Below are positions 1 to 7,215 of a stretch of 37,600 bases of DNA, piece after piece. This DNA is from Alcanivorax sp. (GTDB lineage Bacteria; Pseudomonadota; Gammaproteobacteria; Pseudomonadales; Alcanivoracaceae), in NCBI RefSeq assembly GCF_014762765.1, contig NZ_JABURH010000208.1, positions 1 to 37,600 of the forward strand. The letters are read 5' to 3'. The notes below the pieces were generated by a model. It made no database searches. It saw nothing but the letters and a program-made list of their open reading frames with translations, and had not been told where the DNA came from. Within the stretch, counting starts at the first letter, position 1. Every line of letters starts with the position of its first letter. Both the position numbers and the translations under genes were made by a program.

Positions 1-1139
1 TGCAGGCCTATACCCACAGCGACTGGATCGGTAACTGGACCCTGTTTATCTTCGGCTGGACCATTGCCTGGGCTCCCTTTGTGGGGCTGTTTATTGCCAA
101 GATCAGCCGCGGTCGCACCATTCGCGAATTTGTGGTGGGGGTGATGCTGGTACCGTCGTTGTTCACCTTCCTGTGGTTTTCTGTTTTTGGTGACACCGCG
201 CTGAATATGATCATGAACGAAGGGGTGAGCACGCTGGTGGGCGATGTGCAAACCGACAAGGCCGTTGCCTTGTTCAAGTTGTTTGATCAGCTGCCGTTGT
301 CATCGTTTATTTCCTTCCTGGCGGTGCTGTTGATCATTACTTTTTTTGTGACGTCCTCGGATTCCGGTTCCCTGGTGGTAGATTCACTGGCCTCTGGCGG
401 GGTGCTCAATCCCCCGGCCTGGCAGCGTATTTTCTGGGCGGTGCTGGAAGGGACCATCGCTTCGGTGCTGCTGCTGGCCGGTGGCTTGCAGGCGCTGCAG
501 ACCATGACCATTGCCAGTGCGTTGCCGTTTGCCATCATCATTATTCTGGCGGCCATGGGTATGTGGCGGGCGCTGGTGATTGAAGGGCATCGGGAAACCA
601 GCTTGCAAATGCATATGGCAACGCGCCGTCACCTCACCGGTTCGCAGTGGCGTCATCGCCTCAAAGGCATGATGGATTTCCCCGGGCGCGACAATGTGGA
701 AGCCTTTATTCGCGGCACTGCCATGCAGAGCATGGAAAAAGTAGTGAAGGAAATGAAGGAGTCCGGCTGGGATGCCCGGGTGCTGTTCGATGACAACCTG
801 ATCCGTGCCGAGTTACAGGTGAATCGTGAGGGGCATGTGGGCTTCGTCTACGATATCCGCCTGGTCAGCCAGCCGGTGCCAGGCTTTGTCACGGCGGGCG
901 GTGCCACCACGTTGATGAAAGAGGAAAACTATTACCGGGCGGAGGTGTTCCTGCGAAGGGGTGGGCGGTCCTACGATGTGTTCGGCTATGATGAGGATGA
1001 CATCATTCGCGACATTCTCGATCAGTTTGAAAATTACCTGCACTTCCTGGGTCTCACCCCCGGCAAGCTGCCCTGGGAAATGGGCGAGCATGATGACTTG
1101 CTGCATCCGCCGGAGGATGAAGGCAAGGAGGAAAAATAG
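1..1139 (+). CDS. betT: BCCT-family betaine/choline transporter, C-terminal part (5' end outside window)
   Basis: This is the 3' part of a sodium- or proton-coupled transporter for choline, betaine or related quaternary amines, acting in the inner membrane during osmotic stress. The reading frame is open from the first base, and the first residues include the BCCT core motif WTIAWAPFVGLFIAKISRGR followed by TIREF. Hydrophobic helices follow (LPLSSFISFLAVLLIITFF, a serine-rich TSSDSGSLVVDSL stretch, then two more helices). The last ~170 residues form a hydrophilic cytoplasmic domain with MEKVVKEMKESGW, as in the long-tailed BetT/BetP-like branch where the tail senses osmolality. The symbol betT is by resemblance of this tail; substrate preference cannot be read from the fragment. 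The gene is followed by an intergenic palindrome. Confidence 0.85.
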   Translation, partial: QAYTHSDWIGNWTLFIFGWTIAWAPFVGLFIAKISRGRTIREFVVGVMLVPSLFTFLWFSVFGDTALNMIMNEGVSTLVGDVQTDKAVALFKLFDQLPLSSFISFLAVLLIITFFVTSSDSGSLVVDSLASGGVLNPPAWQRIFWAVLEGTIASVLLLAGGLQALQTMTIASALPFAIIIILAAMGMWRALVIEGHRETSLQMHMATRRHLTGSQWRHRLKGMMDFPGRDNVEAFIRGTAMQSMEKVVKEMKESGWDARVLFDDNLIRAELQVNREGHVGFVYDIRLVSQPVPGFVTAGGATTLMKEENYYRAEVFLRRGGRSYDVFGYDEDDIIRDILDQFENYLHFLGLTPGKLPWEMGEHDDLLHPPEDEGKEEK

Positions 1140-1159
1140 GTAGGGCCTGCAAAGGCTGA

Positions 1160-1239
1160 TTCGCGATGTGAACATCGCTTCCCACATAGTTCCTGCTTCG
1201 TAGCAAGGGTGTTGTGGGAAGCGATGCTTGCATCGCGAA
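1160..1239. repeat. Inverted repeat whose two 27-bp arms are each hairpin-forming
   Basis: Arm 1160-1186 (TTCGCGATGTGAACATCGCT then TCCCACA) is the reverse complement of 1213-1239 with three mismatches. Each arm also contains its own small palindrome (CGATG...CATCG). It lies between the convergent betT-like gene and the DUF2894 gene. There is no T-run, so it looks like a REP-type extragenic palindrome rather than a classical terminator, although it could stabilise the 3' ends of both transcripts. Confidence 0.7.
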
Positions 1240-1253
1240 GGGTTGGGGTCAGA

Positions 1254-1302
1254 GTGGCGAGCTACGAGCTACGAGCTAGAAGCTAGAAGCTAGAAGCTAG
1301 AA
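1254..1302. repeat. Seven units of a 7-bp tandem repeat (GCTAGAA type)
   Basis: The units read GTGGCGA, GCTACGA twice, then GCTAGAA four times (1275-1302). The last unit contains the stop codon (TAG on the minus strand, 1297-1299) and the final Phe codon of the DUF2894 gene. Because 7 is not a multiple of 3, gain or loss of a unit inside the coding end would change the reading frame, but loss downstream of the stop would be silent. The units resemble the GTTGAAA-type heptads elsewhere in the window. Confidence 0.8.
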
Positions 1303-2034
1303 ATTCCGCCGCTGCCTGGCCAGTTTCTCCAGCCACATCAGCGTGTCCACCTGGGTAACCAGGTGATCCAGATAGGCGGGGGAAAGATCGCGCAGGGTTT
1401 CCAGGGCGCGGCTGACCAGCCGGTGGGAATTGAGCGGGCCGGCATCGCTGGGGGTCTGGTGGATGGCCTGCTCGATGCGCTGACGCTTGCGCTGGCTCTG
1501 CTGTTTGGCACGCACCTGGCGCAGAGCCTTCAGCTCCCGGGGGCGGGCATCCGCCACTGGCGTGCTGGGCGCATCAATGCCGTGGCTGGCCAGTACGCTC
1601 TGTTCCTGCTGCCGTAGCAGGGCGGTCACCGGGTCGCTGTCGGCGTGTTCTTCCTGAGGCCCCTGACTGCTTGCGTAGCTGGCATGCAGGGCGGTGAAAG
1701 CCGATGGTGCCTGCTGCTGTTGGCGGCTGCGCAGATGGCGCAGCAGGGCTTTCAGGTCGCCTTTTTCCCGCAGGGCGGCAAAGGTGTCGGCAAGGTCGTG
1801 CTCAGTCAGCTGCGCATCCACGCACGCGCCCTCGCGTTGAAAGTCTTCCTGAAAACATTCCAGCGCCGCACTCAGCCGTGTCAGCGCCGTGGCGCTGACA
1901 CGTGCCAGTTGGCCGAGGCGCTCGGTCTGGGCTTCCAGGTAGCGGAAGCGGGCCGGGGCATAGCGGTGGCCCCCCTGTTCGCGCAGGTTTGCCAGTTGTT
2001 CGTTGATGGCACTGAGCGCGGCAGTATCAGCCAT
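1297..2034 (-). CDS. DUF2894 family protein, fourth gene of the motor-like operon
   Basis: This is a 245-residue cytoplasmic protein of unknown function with no signal peptide or membrane segment. The N-terminus (INEQLANLREQGGHRYAPARFRYLEA) matches what I recall of DUF2894, a family found almost only beside DUF802/OmpA/DUF3348 genes. The body is helical and rich in Gln, Arg and Ala, with a basic segment near residues 165-190 (RELKALRQVRAKQQSQRKRQ) and a C-terminal helix ending in WLEKLARQRRNF. Its start overlaps the end of the OmpA-domain gene by 8 bp, so translation is probably coupled and the product probably works with the envelope complex. Its stop codon lies inside a heptad tandem repeat. 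Family call fairly confident; role unknown. Confidence 0.75.
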   Translation of the reverse strand: MADTAALSAINEQLANLREQGGHRYAPARFRYLEAQTERLGQLARVSATALTRLSAALECFQEDFQREGACVDAQLTEHDLADTFAALREKGDLKALLRHLRSRQQQQAPSAFTALHASYASSQGPQEEHADSDPVTALLRQQEQSVLASHGIDAPSTPVADARPRELKALRQVRAKQQSQRKRQRIEQAIHQTPSDAGPLNSHRLVSRALETLRDLSPAYLDHLVTQVDTLMWLEKLARQRRNF

Positions 2035-2692
2035 TGCTGTCCGCTCCCTCCACGTGTTTCTGGGCGGTGCTGACCTTGGTGCCCTGGCGGGGCACGGTGG
2101 TCAGCTCCACCCGCCGGTTCTGGGCCCGGGTGGTGTCGCTGTTGTTGGGCGCCACCGGTTGGTGGGGCCCAAAGGCGGCGGCGAACACCTGGTCGGCGGG
2201 CATGCCCTGGTTGATCAGGGTGCGCGTGACGGTGAGTGCCCGCTGGGCGGACAGGCCCCAGTTGTCCTGGTAGCGGCGGTTGCCGCTCTGGATCGGCAGG
2301 TCATCGGTGAAGCCGCTGACCATCAGCAGTTCGTCGTGCTGGTCCAGGAACACCTGCAAGGGTTTGGCCAGGTCCCGCAACAGGGCTTCCCCCTCCGGCT
2401 GTAACTGATCGGAGTTGAGCTGGAACAGCACGCTGCCGCTGATGCCGATGCGGCCATCGCGGAAGGTGACCCTGCCACTGGCCAGGGGGTCGGCCAGCGC
2501 CTCTTCCAGGGCCTGGCGACGCTGCTCTTCAGCCACCCGCCGGGCCTTTTCCTCTTCCAGGGACTGGCTCAGTTCCAGCTGGATGCCGATGACCCACACC
2601 AGTACCAGCACCAGAATGCCCACCAGGGCGGCCATCAGGTCCGAGAAGATGGCCCACACCGATGCGCTGTCGCTATCGTGCAGATCGTCCAT
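2027..2692 (-). CDS. MotB/ZorB-like protein: one TM helix plus OmpA peptidoglycan-binding domain
   Basis: This 221-residue protein is the predicted stator partner of the DUF802 channel protein. Residues 12-36 (VWAIFSDLMAALVGILVLVL and following) form a single N-terminal membrane helix with an aspartate (D18) in the position of the proton-carrying Asp of MotB, ZorB, ExbD and TolR. A short charged coiled-coil linker follows (residues ~42-68), then an OmpA-like domain with VLFQLNSDQLQPEGEALL, the GFTDD loop, NWGLSAQRA and the terminal AQNRRVEL motif that binds diaminopimelate in peptidoglycan. It overlaps the upstream gene by ATGA and the downstream gene by 8 bp. Anchoring to the cell wall is inferred from the family. 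Flagellar MotB is unlikely because no flagellar genes lie nearby. Confidence 0.88.
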   Translation of the reverse strand: MDDLHDSDSASVWAIFSDLMAALVGILVLVLVWVIGIQLELSQSLEEEKARRVAEEQRRQALEEALADPLASGRVTFRDGRIGISGSVLFQLNSDQLQPEGEALLRDLAKPLQVFLDQHDELLMVSGFTDDLPIQSGNRRYQDNWGLSAQRALTVTRTLINQGMPADQVFAAAFGPHQPVAPNNSDTTRAQNRRVELTTVPRQGTKVSTAQKHVEGADSNG

Positions 2693-4956
2693 CAGTTGAC
2701 CTCGCTGGTCTGGCGTTCTTCGCTGTGGGCGACGTTGCTGCCGGGGGTGGTGTTGGCGCCGTTGAGCGTGCCCAGGGCGTCGATGACTTCCTTCTGGGAC
2801 GCCATGCTCAGTTCAATCACCTCACGGGCCTGCTCCACGTAGTAGTTGAGCTGTTCATCGGCGCGGGCGGAGGACTGCTCCAGACGGCTTTCCACCTGTT
2901 GCAGGTTATCCAGCAGCTTGTCGTTGGCCTCGCTGAATACCTGCACGGCGGTGGCAAAGGCATCGCTGAGGCTGGCCACCTCGGCGGCGCTGCCGGACAC
3001 ATCACCGGCCACCTGGTCGAGCTGTTCGCTCTGGGCGCTGACCTGCTGGGCGAAGGTGTCGCTGACCTGGGTGAGGGTGTCGCTGGCGGCGGTGATCAGG
3101 GTTTCGATGGCCTCGCGCTGGGCGCCGGCGGCATCGCGCTGGCTGCTGAGCAGGGTGTCCAGCTCGGCCATGATGCGGCGGCGCTCTTCCAGCAGCTCGT
3201 TGTCTCGTTCGCTGCTGCGGGTCATCTCCTCGCGCAGTCGGCTGATCACTTCTGCGGCGGCCTTCGGTGTTTCCGAGGCGGTTTCGATCAGGCGGGTCAT
3301 GGGCGCTTCCAGGGCGGTGCCCAGGCGACTCAGGTGTTCACTGACGGTGCCTTCCAGTTGTGCCAGACGCTCGCTGGCGGCCTCGCTGCGGCCCGCTTCC
3401 GCATCCCGCAGGGCAACCAGCTCCTCGCGCACGGTGGCCACCAGGGTATCGATACCGGATTTCTGGCCGTCCAGCAGGCCGGCGGCGCTGGTCTGGAACT
3501 GTTGGTTGTGCTCGCTCAGGGCGCTGCGCAGTTCGTTGATCAGGGTGGAGCCGGATGCCTGTTGTGCGTCGATGCCGTCGCGCCACTGGGCGGCGGCCTG
3601 ATCGCTGACCTCACGGAACTGGCCGGTGATGGCGGTAAGCTGCTCTTCGCTGGTGCGGGCCAGCTGCTGCTGGGTATCGCGCACTTCCTGCAGCAGGCTG
3701 TGGCCGGTGTCTTTCTGCTCAGCCAGGCCCTGTTGCCACTGTTGCAGTGCTTGCTCACTGGCACTGCGGAATTGCTCGGCGATGGCTGCCAATTGCTGTT
3801 CGCTGGCGTTACCCAGCTCTGACTGGGTGCTGCGCACCTGTTCCAGCAGCTGGCTGCTGTTGTCGCGGAACTGGTCGTGGTGGGCGGCCAGGGAGGTGCT
3901 GATATCGTTGACCAGGCGGGCGCTGGTCTGCTGATGCTGATCGAGCCCCTGCTGCCAGTGTTGGGCGGCGGCTTCGGTGGTCTCGCGGAACCGGTCGGTA
4001 AGGGTGGCGAGCTGCTTCTCAGTAATCGCGTTGAGCCGTTCGTGGGTGCCCTGTACCTGCTGGCTGAGGCCGGCCAGGGATTGCTCCATGATCGGCTGGA
4101 TGTTTTCCACCGCCAGGCGGCTGCTGTCCGCCAGGGTTTCCTTGAGGGACTGGCTGACCGACTCCGCCAGGGTGCGGTACTGGTCGGTGAGGGTGTGATG
4201 AAAATCCTGCTGGTTACGGGTCAGGGACTCGCTGAGCTGTTCGCCCATCTGTTCCATGCGCCCGGTGAGCCCCTGCAGGGCGCTGACCAGTTCCGGGAAG
4301 ATGCGTGACTGGTCTTGCAGGGCGCTATAGGCGGACTGGCGCTGGTGATCCAGGGAGAAGGCATGCAGCTCCAGGTCCACCCGGTCGTCCAGCTTGCGGG
4401 ACACGGCCATGCGGTCGCGGCGGCACAGGGCGGCGCTGAGCCCCAGCATGGCGGAGGCGGCCACACCGGCGATGGAGGTGCCGAAGGCCAGGCTCAGGCC
4501 AGCGATGGGGGCGGCCAGGGCGCTGCGGATGGCGGTCAGTTCGCTGCTGCCATCCAGGGCGGTGGCGGCCCCTTGCAGGGTGACGATCATGCCCACGAAG
4601 GTGCCCAGCAGGCCCAGCATCACCAGCAGGCCGGTCAGGTAGGGGGTGAGCTGGGGGCCGGGCAGCGGCGCCGGGTGGCCGTCGATGCGGCGGTGTACCG
4701 CGTGGCGCAGGCTGCCGGGCAGGGCCTTGAGCCAGTGGGTCAGGCCATCGCGGCTGCTGGGCAGGTCATCGAGCTGCTGGTCCAGGGTGGCGGTGGTGCG
4801 GCGAAAGCGCAGTAGTTCGGCAAAGCCCAGGGTGTAGGCGGCGGCGATGATCAGAGTCACGGTCAGGGCCACCGGGTTGCTCAGAAAGGTGGTGGCGATC
4901 CAGATCACGGCAATGGCGCCGAGGATAAAGGGGACAGCAAAAAGAAAGCGTCTCAT
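2692..4956 (-). CDS. MotA/ZorA-like channel protein with long coiled-coil tail (DUF802)
   Basis: This 754-residue inner-membrane protein has membrane helices near residues 5-24 and 28-49, then a pair at ~104-127 (TGLLVMLGLLGTFVGMIVTL) and ~147-177 (PIAGLSLAFGTSIAGVAASA). The last two have the GLLGTF and small-residue pattern of the MotA/TolQ/ExbB/ZorA proton-channel core. From residue ~200 to 730 it is a predicted cytoplasmic coiled coil rich in Gln, Ser, Ala and Glu. It contains a degenerate repeat (T-Q-x-x-L...SEEQLTAITGQFRE...QWQQGL) at about 304-338, 377-411 and 428-462, which fits the DUF802 repeat. A long tail behind a MotA-like core is the layout of ZorA in Zorya defence. It overlaps both neighbours by ATGA. 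Function is undetermined; force transmission or signalling is inference. Confidence 0.85.
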   Translation of the reverse strand: MRRFLFAVPFILGAIAVIWIATTFLSNPVALTVTLIIAAAYTLGFAELLRFRRTTATLDQQLDDLPSSRDGLTHWLKALPGSLRHAVHRRIDGHPAPLPGPQLTPYLTGLLVMLGLLGTFVGMIVTLQGAATALDGSSELTAIRSALAAPIAGLSLAFGTSIAGVAASAMLGLSAALCRRDRMAVSRKLDDRVDLELHAFSLDHQRQSAYSALQDQSRIFPELVSALQGLTGRMEQMGEQLSESLTRNQQDFHHTLTDQYRTLAESVSQSLKETLADSSRLAVENIQPIMEQSLAGLSQQVQGTHERLNAITEKQLATLTDRFRETTEAAAQHWQQGLDQHQQTSARLVNDISTSLAAHHDQFRDNSSQLLEQVRSTQSELGNASEQQLAAIAEQFRSASEQALQQWQQGLAEQKDTGHSLLQEVRDTQQQLARTSEEQLTAITGQFREVSDQAAAQWRDGIDAQQASGSTLINELRSALSEHNQQFQTSAAGLLDGQKSGIDTLVATVREELVALRDAEAGRSEAASERLAQLEGTVSEHLSRLGTALEAPMTRLIETASETPKAAAEVISRLREEMTRSSERDNELLEERRRIMAELDTLLSSQRDAAGAQREAIETLITAASDTLTQVSDTFAQQVSAQSEQLDQVAGDVSGSAAEVASLSDAFATAVQVFSEANDKLLDNLQQVESRLEQSSARADEQLNYYVEQAREVIELSMASQKEVIDALGTLNGANTTPGSNVAHSEERQTSEVN

Positions 4957-5729
4957 ACGGTCTTGCTTACCTCGTTATTGATGGACTGGTTGCCCGTCGC
5001 GTCGGTGGCGAGGGCATCCAGCAGGCCGAGTATGGGTTCCTGGCGGGCATCCAGCTCGGCAAGTAACAGCATTTGCAGTTCGCGCCGGAACTGGCTCAAC
5101 CACCCTTGCGGGGCGAGCCAGTCCTGGGCGGAGTGAAAGGGATCACGGGTGTCCCAGAGGGTGCGATAGCGTTTTTCCAGAAAGCCGGGCAGGGCGCCAA
5201 AACAGTGGCGCACATAGCCGGCCATACTTTGTTCAAACACCGCGTCAAGTTCCGCCAGCCGGGCCATGGCTTCACTGTGGCCGATAAGCAGCCGGCGGGC
5301 CCGCTGGCGCAGGTTGCTGAGTCCGGCGATCATCTGCCGCTGGTGGGCCTGGTAGAAGCGTTCGTAGGCACCGAACGTGGGGCGCTTGTCGGCCGGGGCG
5401 TCGTCCCTGAGCGGTGGCAGCGGAATCACCGAGGCGGCCTTTTCCCCGGCGAAACTGCGGCTCAGGTGGGCCAGCAGGGTGTCGCGGGTCTTCAGCAGGT
5501 CCGCCTGCAGGCGCTCGGAGGCATCCGGCCTGGCATCGAACGGGCCTTTGGGGCGGTATTGGTTGGCCCCGTCCAGGGCGATGGCATCGGACAGGTCGAA
5601 CAGCCGCCCCAGACGCTCGGCAAAATCCCCGTGGCTGGCCCGGGCAGCCTTGCGGTCCAGCTGCATCAGCAGCGTCAGCAGACGGCTGCCGGCGGGGCCG
5701 GATTGTGCGGGTGTGTGCGTCCTATGCAT
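4953..5729 (-). CDS. DUF3348 family protein, first gene of the motor-like operon
   Basis: This 258-residue soluble, alpha-helical protein of unknown function starts the DUF3348-DUF802-OmpA-DUF2894 operon. Recognisable family features are the N-terminal SRLLTLLMQL and the segment DFAERLGRLFDLSDAIAL, then a conserved central PTFGAYERFYQAHQRQM. There is no signal peptide or membrane helix, so it is probably a cytosolic partner or regulator of the channel protein. The ATG at 5729 has a weak AAGAG about 3 bases upstream; the stop overlaps the next start as ATGA. No terminator or gap occurs in the whole four-gene unit, which argues for fixed stoichiometry. The DUF call is from memory of the family pattern. 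Confidence 0.78.
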   Translation of the reverse strand: MHRTHTPAQSGPAGSRLLTLLMQLDRKAARASHGDFAERLGRLFDLSDAIALDGANQYRPKGPFDARPDASERLQADLLKTRDTLLAHLSRSFAGEKAASVIPLPPLRDDAPADKRPTFGAYERFYQAHQRQMIAGLSNLRQRARRLLIGHSEAMARLAELDAVFEQSMAGYVRHCFGALPGFLEKRYRTLWDTRDPFHSAQDWLAPQGWLSQFRRELQMLLLAELDARQEPILGLLDALATDATGNQSINNEVSKTV

Positions 5730-5849
5730 ACTCTTGATTATCCATACTGCAGGGCATACGCGAGCGAGCCGACCATTCTAATCGGGAAAGGACGGGGATG
5801 ATAATGCGTCTGTCGGTTGCGGGCTGCTGGTAGCGGCAGAGTCAAGGTG

Positions 5850-5945
5850 GTGAAATTGGTTCAGGAGGCGTTTCGGGAAACCGGGTCTGCGCTTGAGCGG
5901 GTCTGGCCGGGTGTGGGTAGCGTACTGAAGGAGGCGGGTTTGTGA
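5850..5945 (+). CDS. Possible 31-residue leader peptide overlapping the DinB-family start
   Basis: A GTG-started frame encodes VKLVQEAFRETGSALERVWP and eleven more residues, and ends TGA at 5943-5945, overlapping the GTG start of the DinB-family gene (5942) by three bases. The overlap TTGTGA would allow translational coupling, and the composition looks protein-like (amphipathic helix). No convincing ribosome-binding site precedes it. The frame is open from 5805, so a TTG start at 5817 is also possible. It may equally be chance. Confidence 0.2.
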   Translation: MKLVQEAFRETGSALERVWPGVGSVLKEAGL

Positions 5946-6478
5946 GCGAAACAGGGAATCTGGCGTTGATGGCGGACTATAACCGCTGGATGAACGAGCA
6001 ACTTTACGCTCTGGCAGCACCTTTGGGTGAGGCGGCGTTGCGGGAGGATCGCGGTGCTTTTTTCGGCTCCCTGTTCGGCACCTTCAGTCATATTCTGGTG
6101 GCTGACATCATCTGGCTGAAGCGCTTTGCCGGGCTCCCGGGTTGTGGTGCCAGGCTTGCAAGGCTCGTGGATCTGCCCTGGCCGAAAGCACTGGACGAGA
6201 TGCCCTGTGCGGATTTTGCGGCCCTGCGCAAGCAGCGGGACTGGCTGGATGCCTTGATCGTCGACTGGGTGGCAACACTGACGGCAACAGACCTGGATAC
6301 GGTGCTGGACTATAAAAACATGAAGGGGGTGCCGGGACATCGTCGTTTCGGCAGCTTGTTGCTGCATTTTTTCAACCATCAGACTCACCATCGCGGACAG
6401 ATCACTACCCTGTTGAGTCAGGCCGGTGTGGAGGTAGGCGTGACGGATTTGCTGGTGCGTATTCCGGATCAGGAGTAA
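5942..6478 (+). CDS. DinB family protein (putative metal-dependent thiol transferase fold)
   Basis: This 178-residue protein has the four-helix bundle fold of the DinB/YfiT group. The putative metal triad is visible: H50 in FSHILVADIIWLKR, and H146 and H150 in FFNHQTHHRGQITTLLSQAG. An aromatic patch NRWMNEQLYALA lies near the N-terminus. Relatives include thiol-dependent transferases (bacillithiol, mycothiol) and uncharacterised damage-related proteins; the actual reaction here is unknown. The start is GTG at 5942, chosen because AAGGAGG at 5928-5934 lies 7 bases upstream. It is followed after 3 bp by rof, so the genes are probably co-transcribed. Confidence 0.85.
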   Translation: MSETGNLALMADYNRWMNEQLYALAAPLGEAALREDRGAFFGSLFGTFSHILVADIIWLKRFAGLPGCGARLARLVDLPWPKALDEMPCADFAALRKQRDWLDALIVDWVATLTATDLDTVLDYKNMKGVPGHRRFGSLLLHFFNHQTHHRGQITTLLSQAGVEVGVTDLLVRIPDQE

Positions 6479-6481
6479 GCC

Positions 6482-6727
6482 ATGCTGCATTGCGACGACC
6501 ATGATTATCTGGAAATTGCCTGCACTTTTCGTTTGCCTGTGCGGTTGGTGCTGCAAGGCGGTGAGTCCCTGGAGGGAGTCGCGAGGGATACCGGCTACAC
6601 GCCGGAACGTCAGGAGTGTCTGTTGCTGGATATGGGCGGTGAGAGCAGGACGGTGATCATGGCACAGATCAAAACACTGATTGCCTTGCAGGATAACCCG
6701 CATTTTTCTGTTGTGGAGTTGGGATGA
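6482..6727 (+). CDS. rof: Rho-binding antiterminator (Rof/YaeO family)
   Basis: This 81-residue Sm-like small protein is predicted to bind Rho's primary RNA site and inhibit Rho-dependent termination, as E. coli YaeO does. The diagnostic N-terminus CDDHDYLEIACTFRLPVRL parallels YaeO's INCDDYDNLELAC. GESRTVIMAQIKTL matches the end of the beta barrel. Length is typical (YaeO is about 84-86). It lies 3 bp after the DinB-family gene and overlaps the DoxX-like gene by ATGA, so it is translated as part of a three-gene operon. What signal induces it cannot be read from the sequence. Confidence 0.85.
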   Translation: MLHCDDHDYLEIACTFRLPVRLVLQGGESLEGVARDTGYTPERQECLLLDMGGESRTVIMAQIKTLIALQDNPHFSVVELG

Positions 6728-7104
6728 CGCTGCAGCTTTGTCGTTTTTCCCTGGCCTTTATCTGGATTTACCAGGGTATTGTCCCGAAATGGCTGGGCCC
6801 TCACGAAGACGAGTTGGCCATGAATCAGGTACTGGGTGCCAGCCATAAGCAGGCGATGTGGATTGCCTATGGCGGCGGGGCACTGGAAGTGTTGTTGGGG
6901 CTGGCGATACTGGTGTGGTGGCGCCGCCACTGGCCGTATCAGCTGTCGGCGGCGGGGATCGGGGTATTGTCCCTGTTCGTATTTTTGCTGGCGCCGCAGT
7001 ATCTGCTGGCAGCGTTCAATGCGGCCACAGTGAATGTGGCGATTCTGGCCCTGTCAGTGATTGCGTTGGTGGAGTTATTAAGAGGTTCCTTAAAGCGTCC
7101 TTGA
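6724..7104 (+). CDS. DoxX-like integral membrane protein
   Basis: This 126-residue protein has four predicted membrane helices: residues 3-20, ~45-65 (AYGGGALEVLLGLAILVWW), ~73-96 and ~98-117. The start LCRFSLAFIWIYQGIVPKWL is typical of the DoxX-like (DoxX_3) family. It has an acidic motif PHEDEL after the first helix. The family is often linked to redox or thiol stress but this member's role is unknown. Translation is coupled to rof by ATGA. It converges on the phospholipase D gene across a 111-bp gap that holds a degenerate copy of the GCGATG...CATCGCGAAG palindrome (7119-7139) and no clear terminator. Confidence 0.8.
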   Translation: MTLQLCRFSLAFIWIYQGIVPKWLGPHEDELAMNQVLGASHKQAMWIAYGGGALEVLLGLAILVWWRRHWPYQLSAAGIGVLSLFVFLLAPQYLLAAFNAATVNVAILALSVIALVELLRGSLKRP

Positions 7105-7215
7105 AACATGATTGTCTGCGATGTTCGCGTCGCGAAGACACTTGGAGTACTGCAAGCATTGCGTCTCACAGAAAACCAGGAAAGGTGCGTGATTCAGGGG
7201 TGTTTCAACAACCTG

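Noticed and set aside
2662-3822. Long forward ORF (386 codons) opposite the DUF802 gene, and a similar one at 4315-4815
   Set aside because: These are antisense shadows of the GC-rich, repetitive coiled-coil gene. Their Gly/Leu/Ala-rich composition, lack of ribosome-binding sites and full overlap argue against genes.
1297-5729. Calling the operon a bona fide Zorya system
   Set aside because: No ZorC, ZorD helicase or ZorE nuclease is present in the neighbouring genes; only the channel pair resembles ZorA/ZorB.
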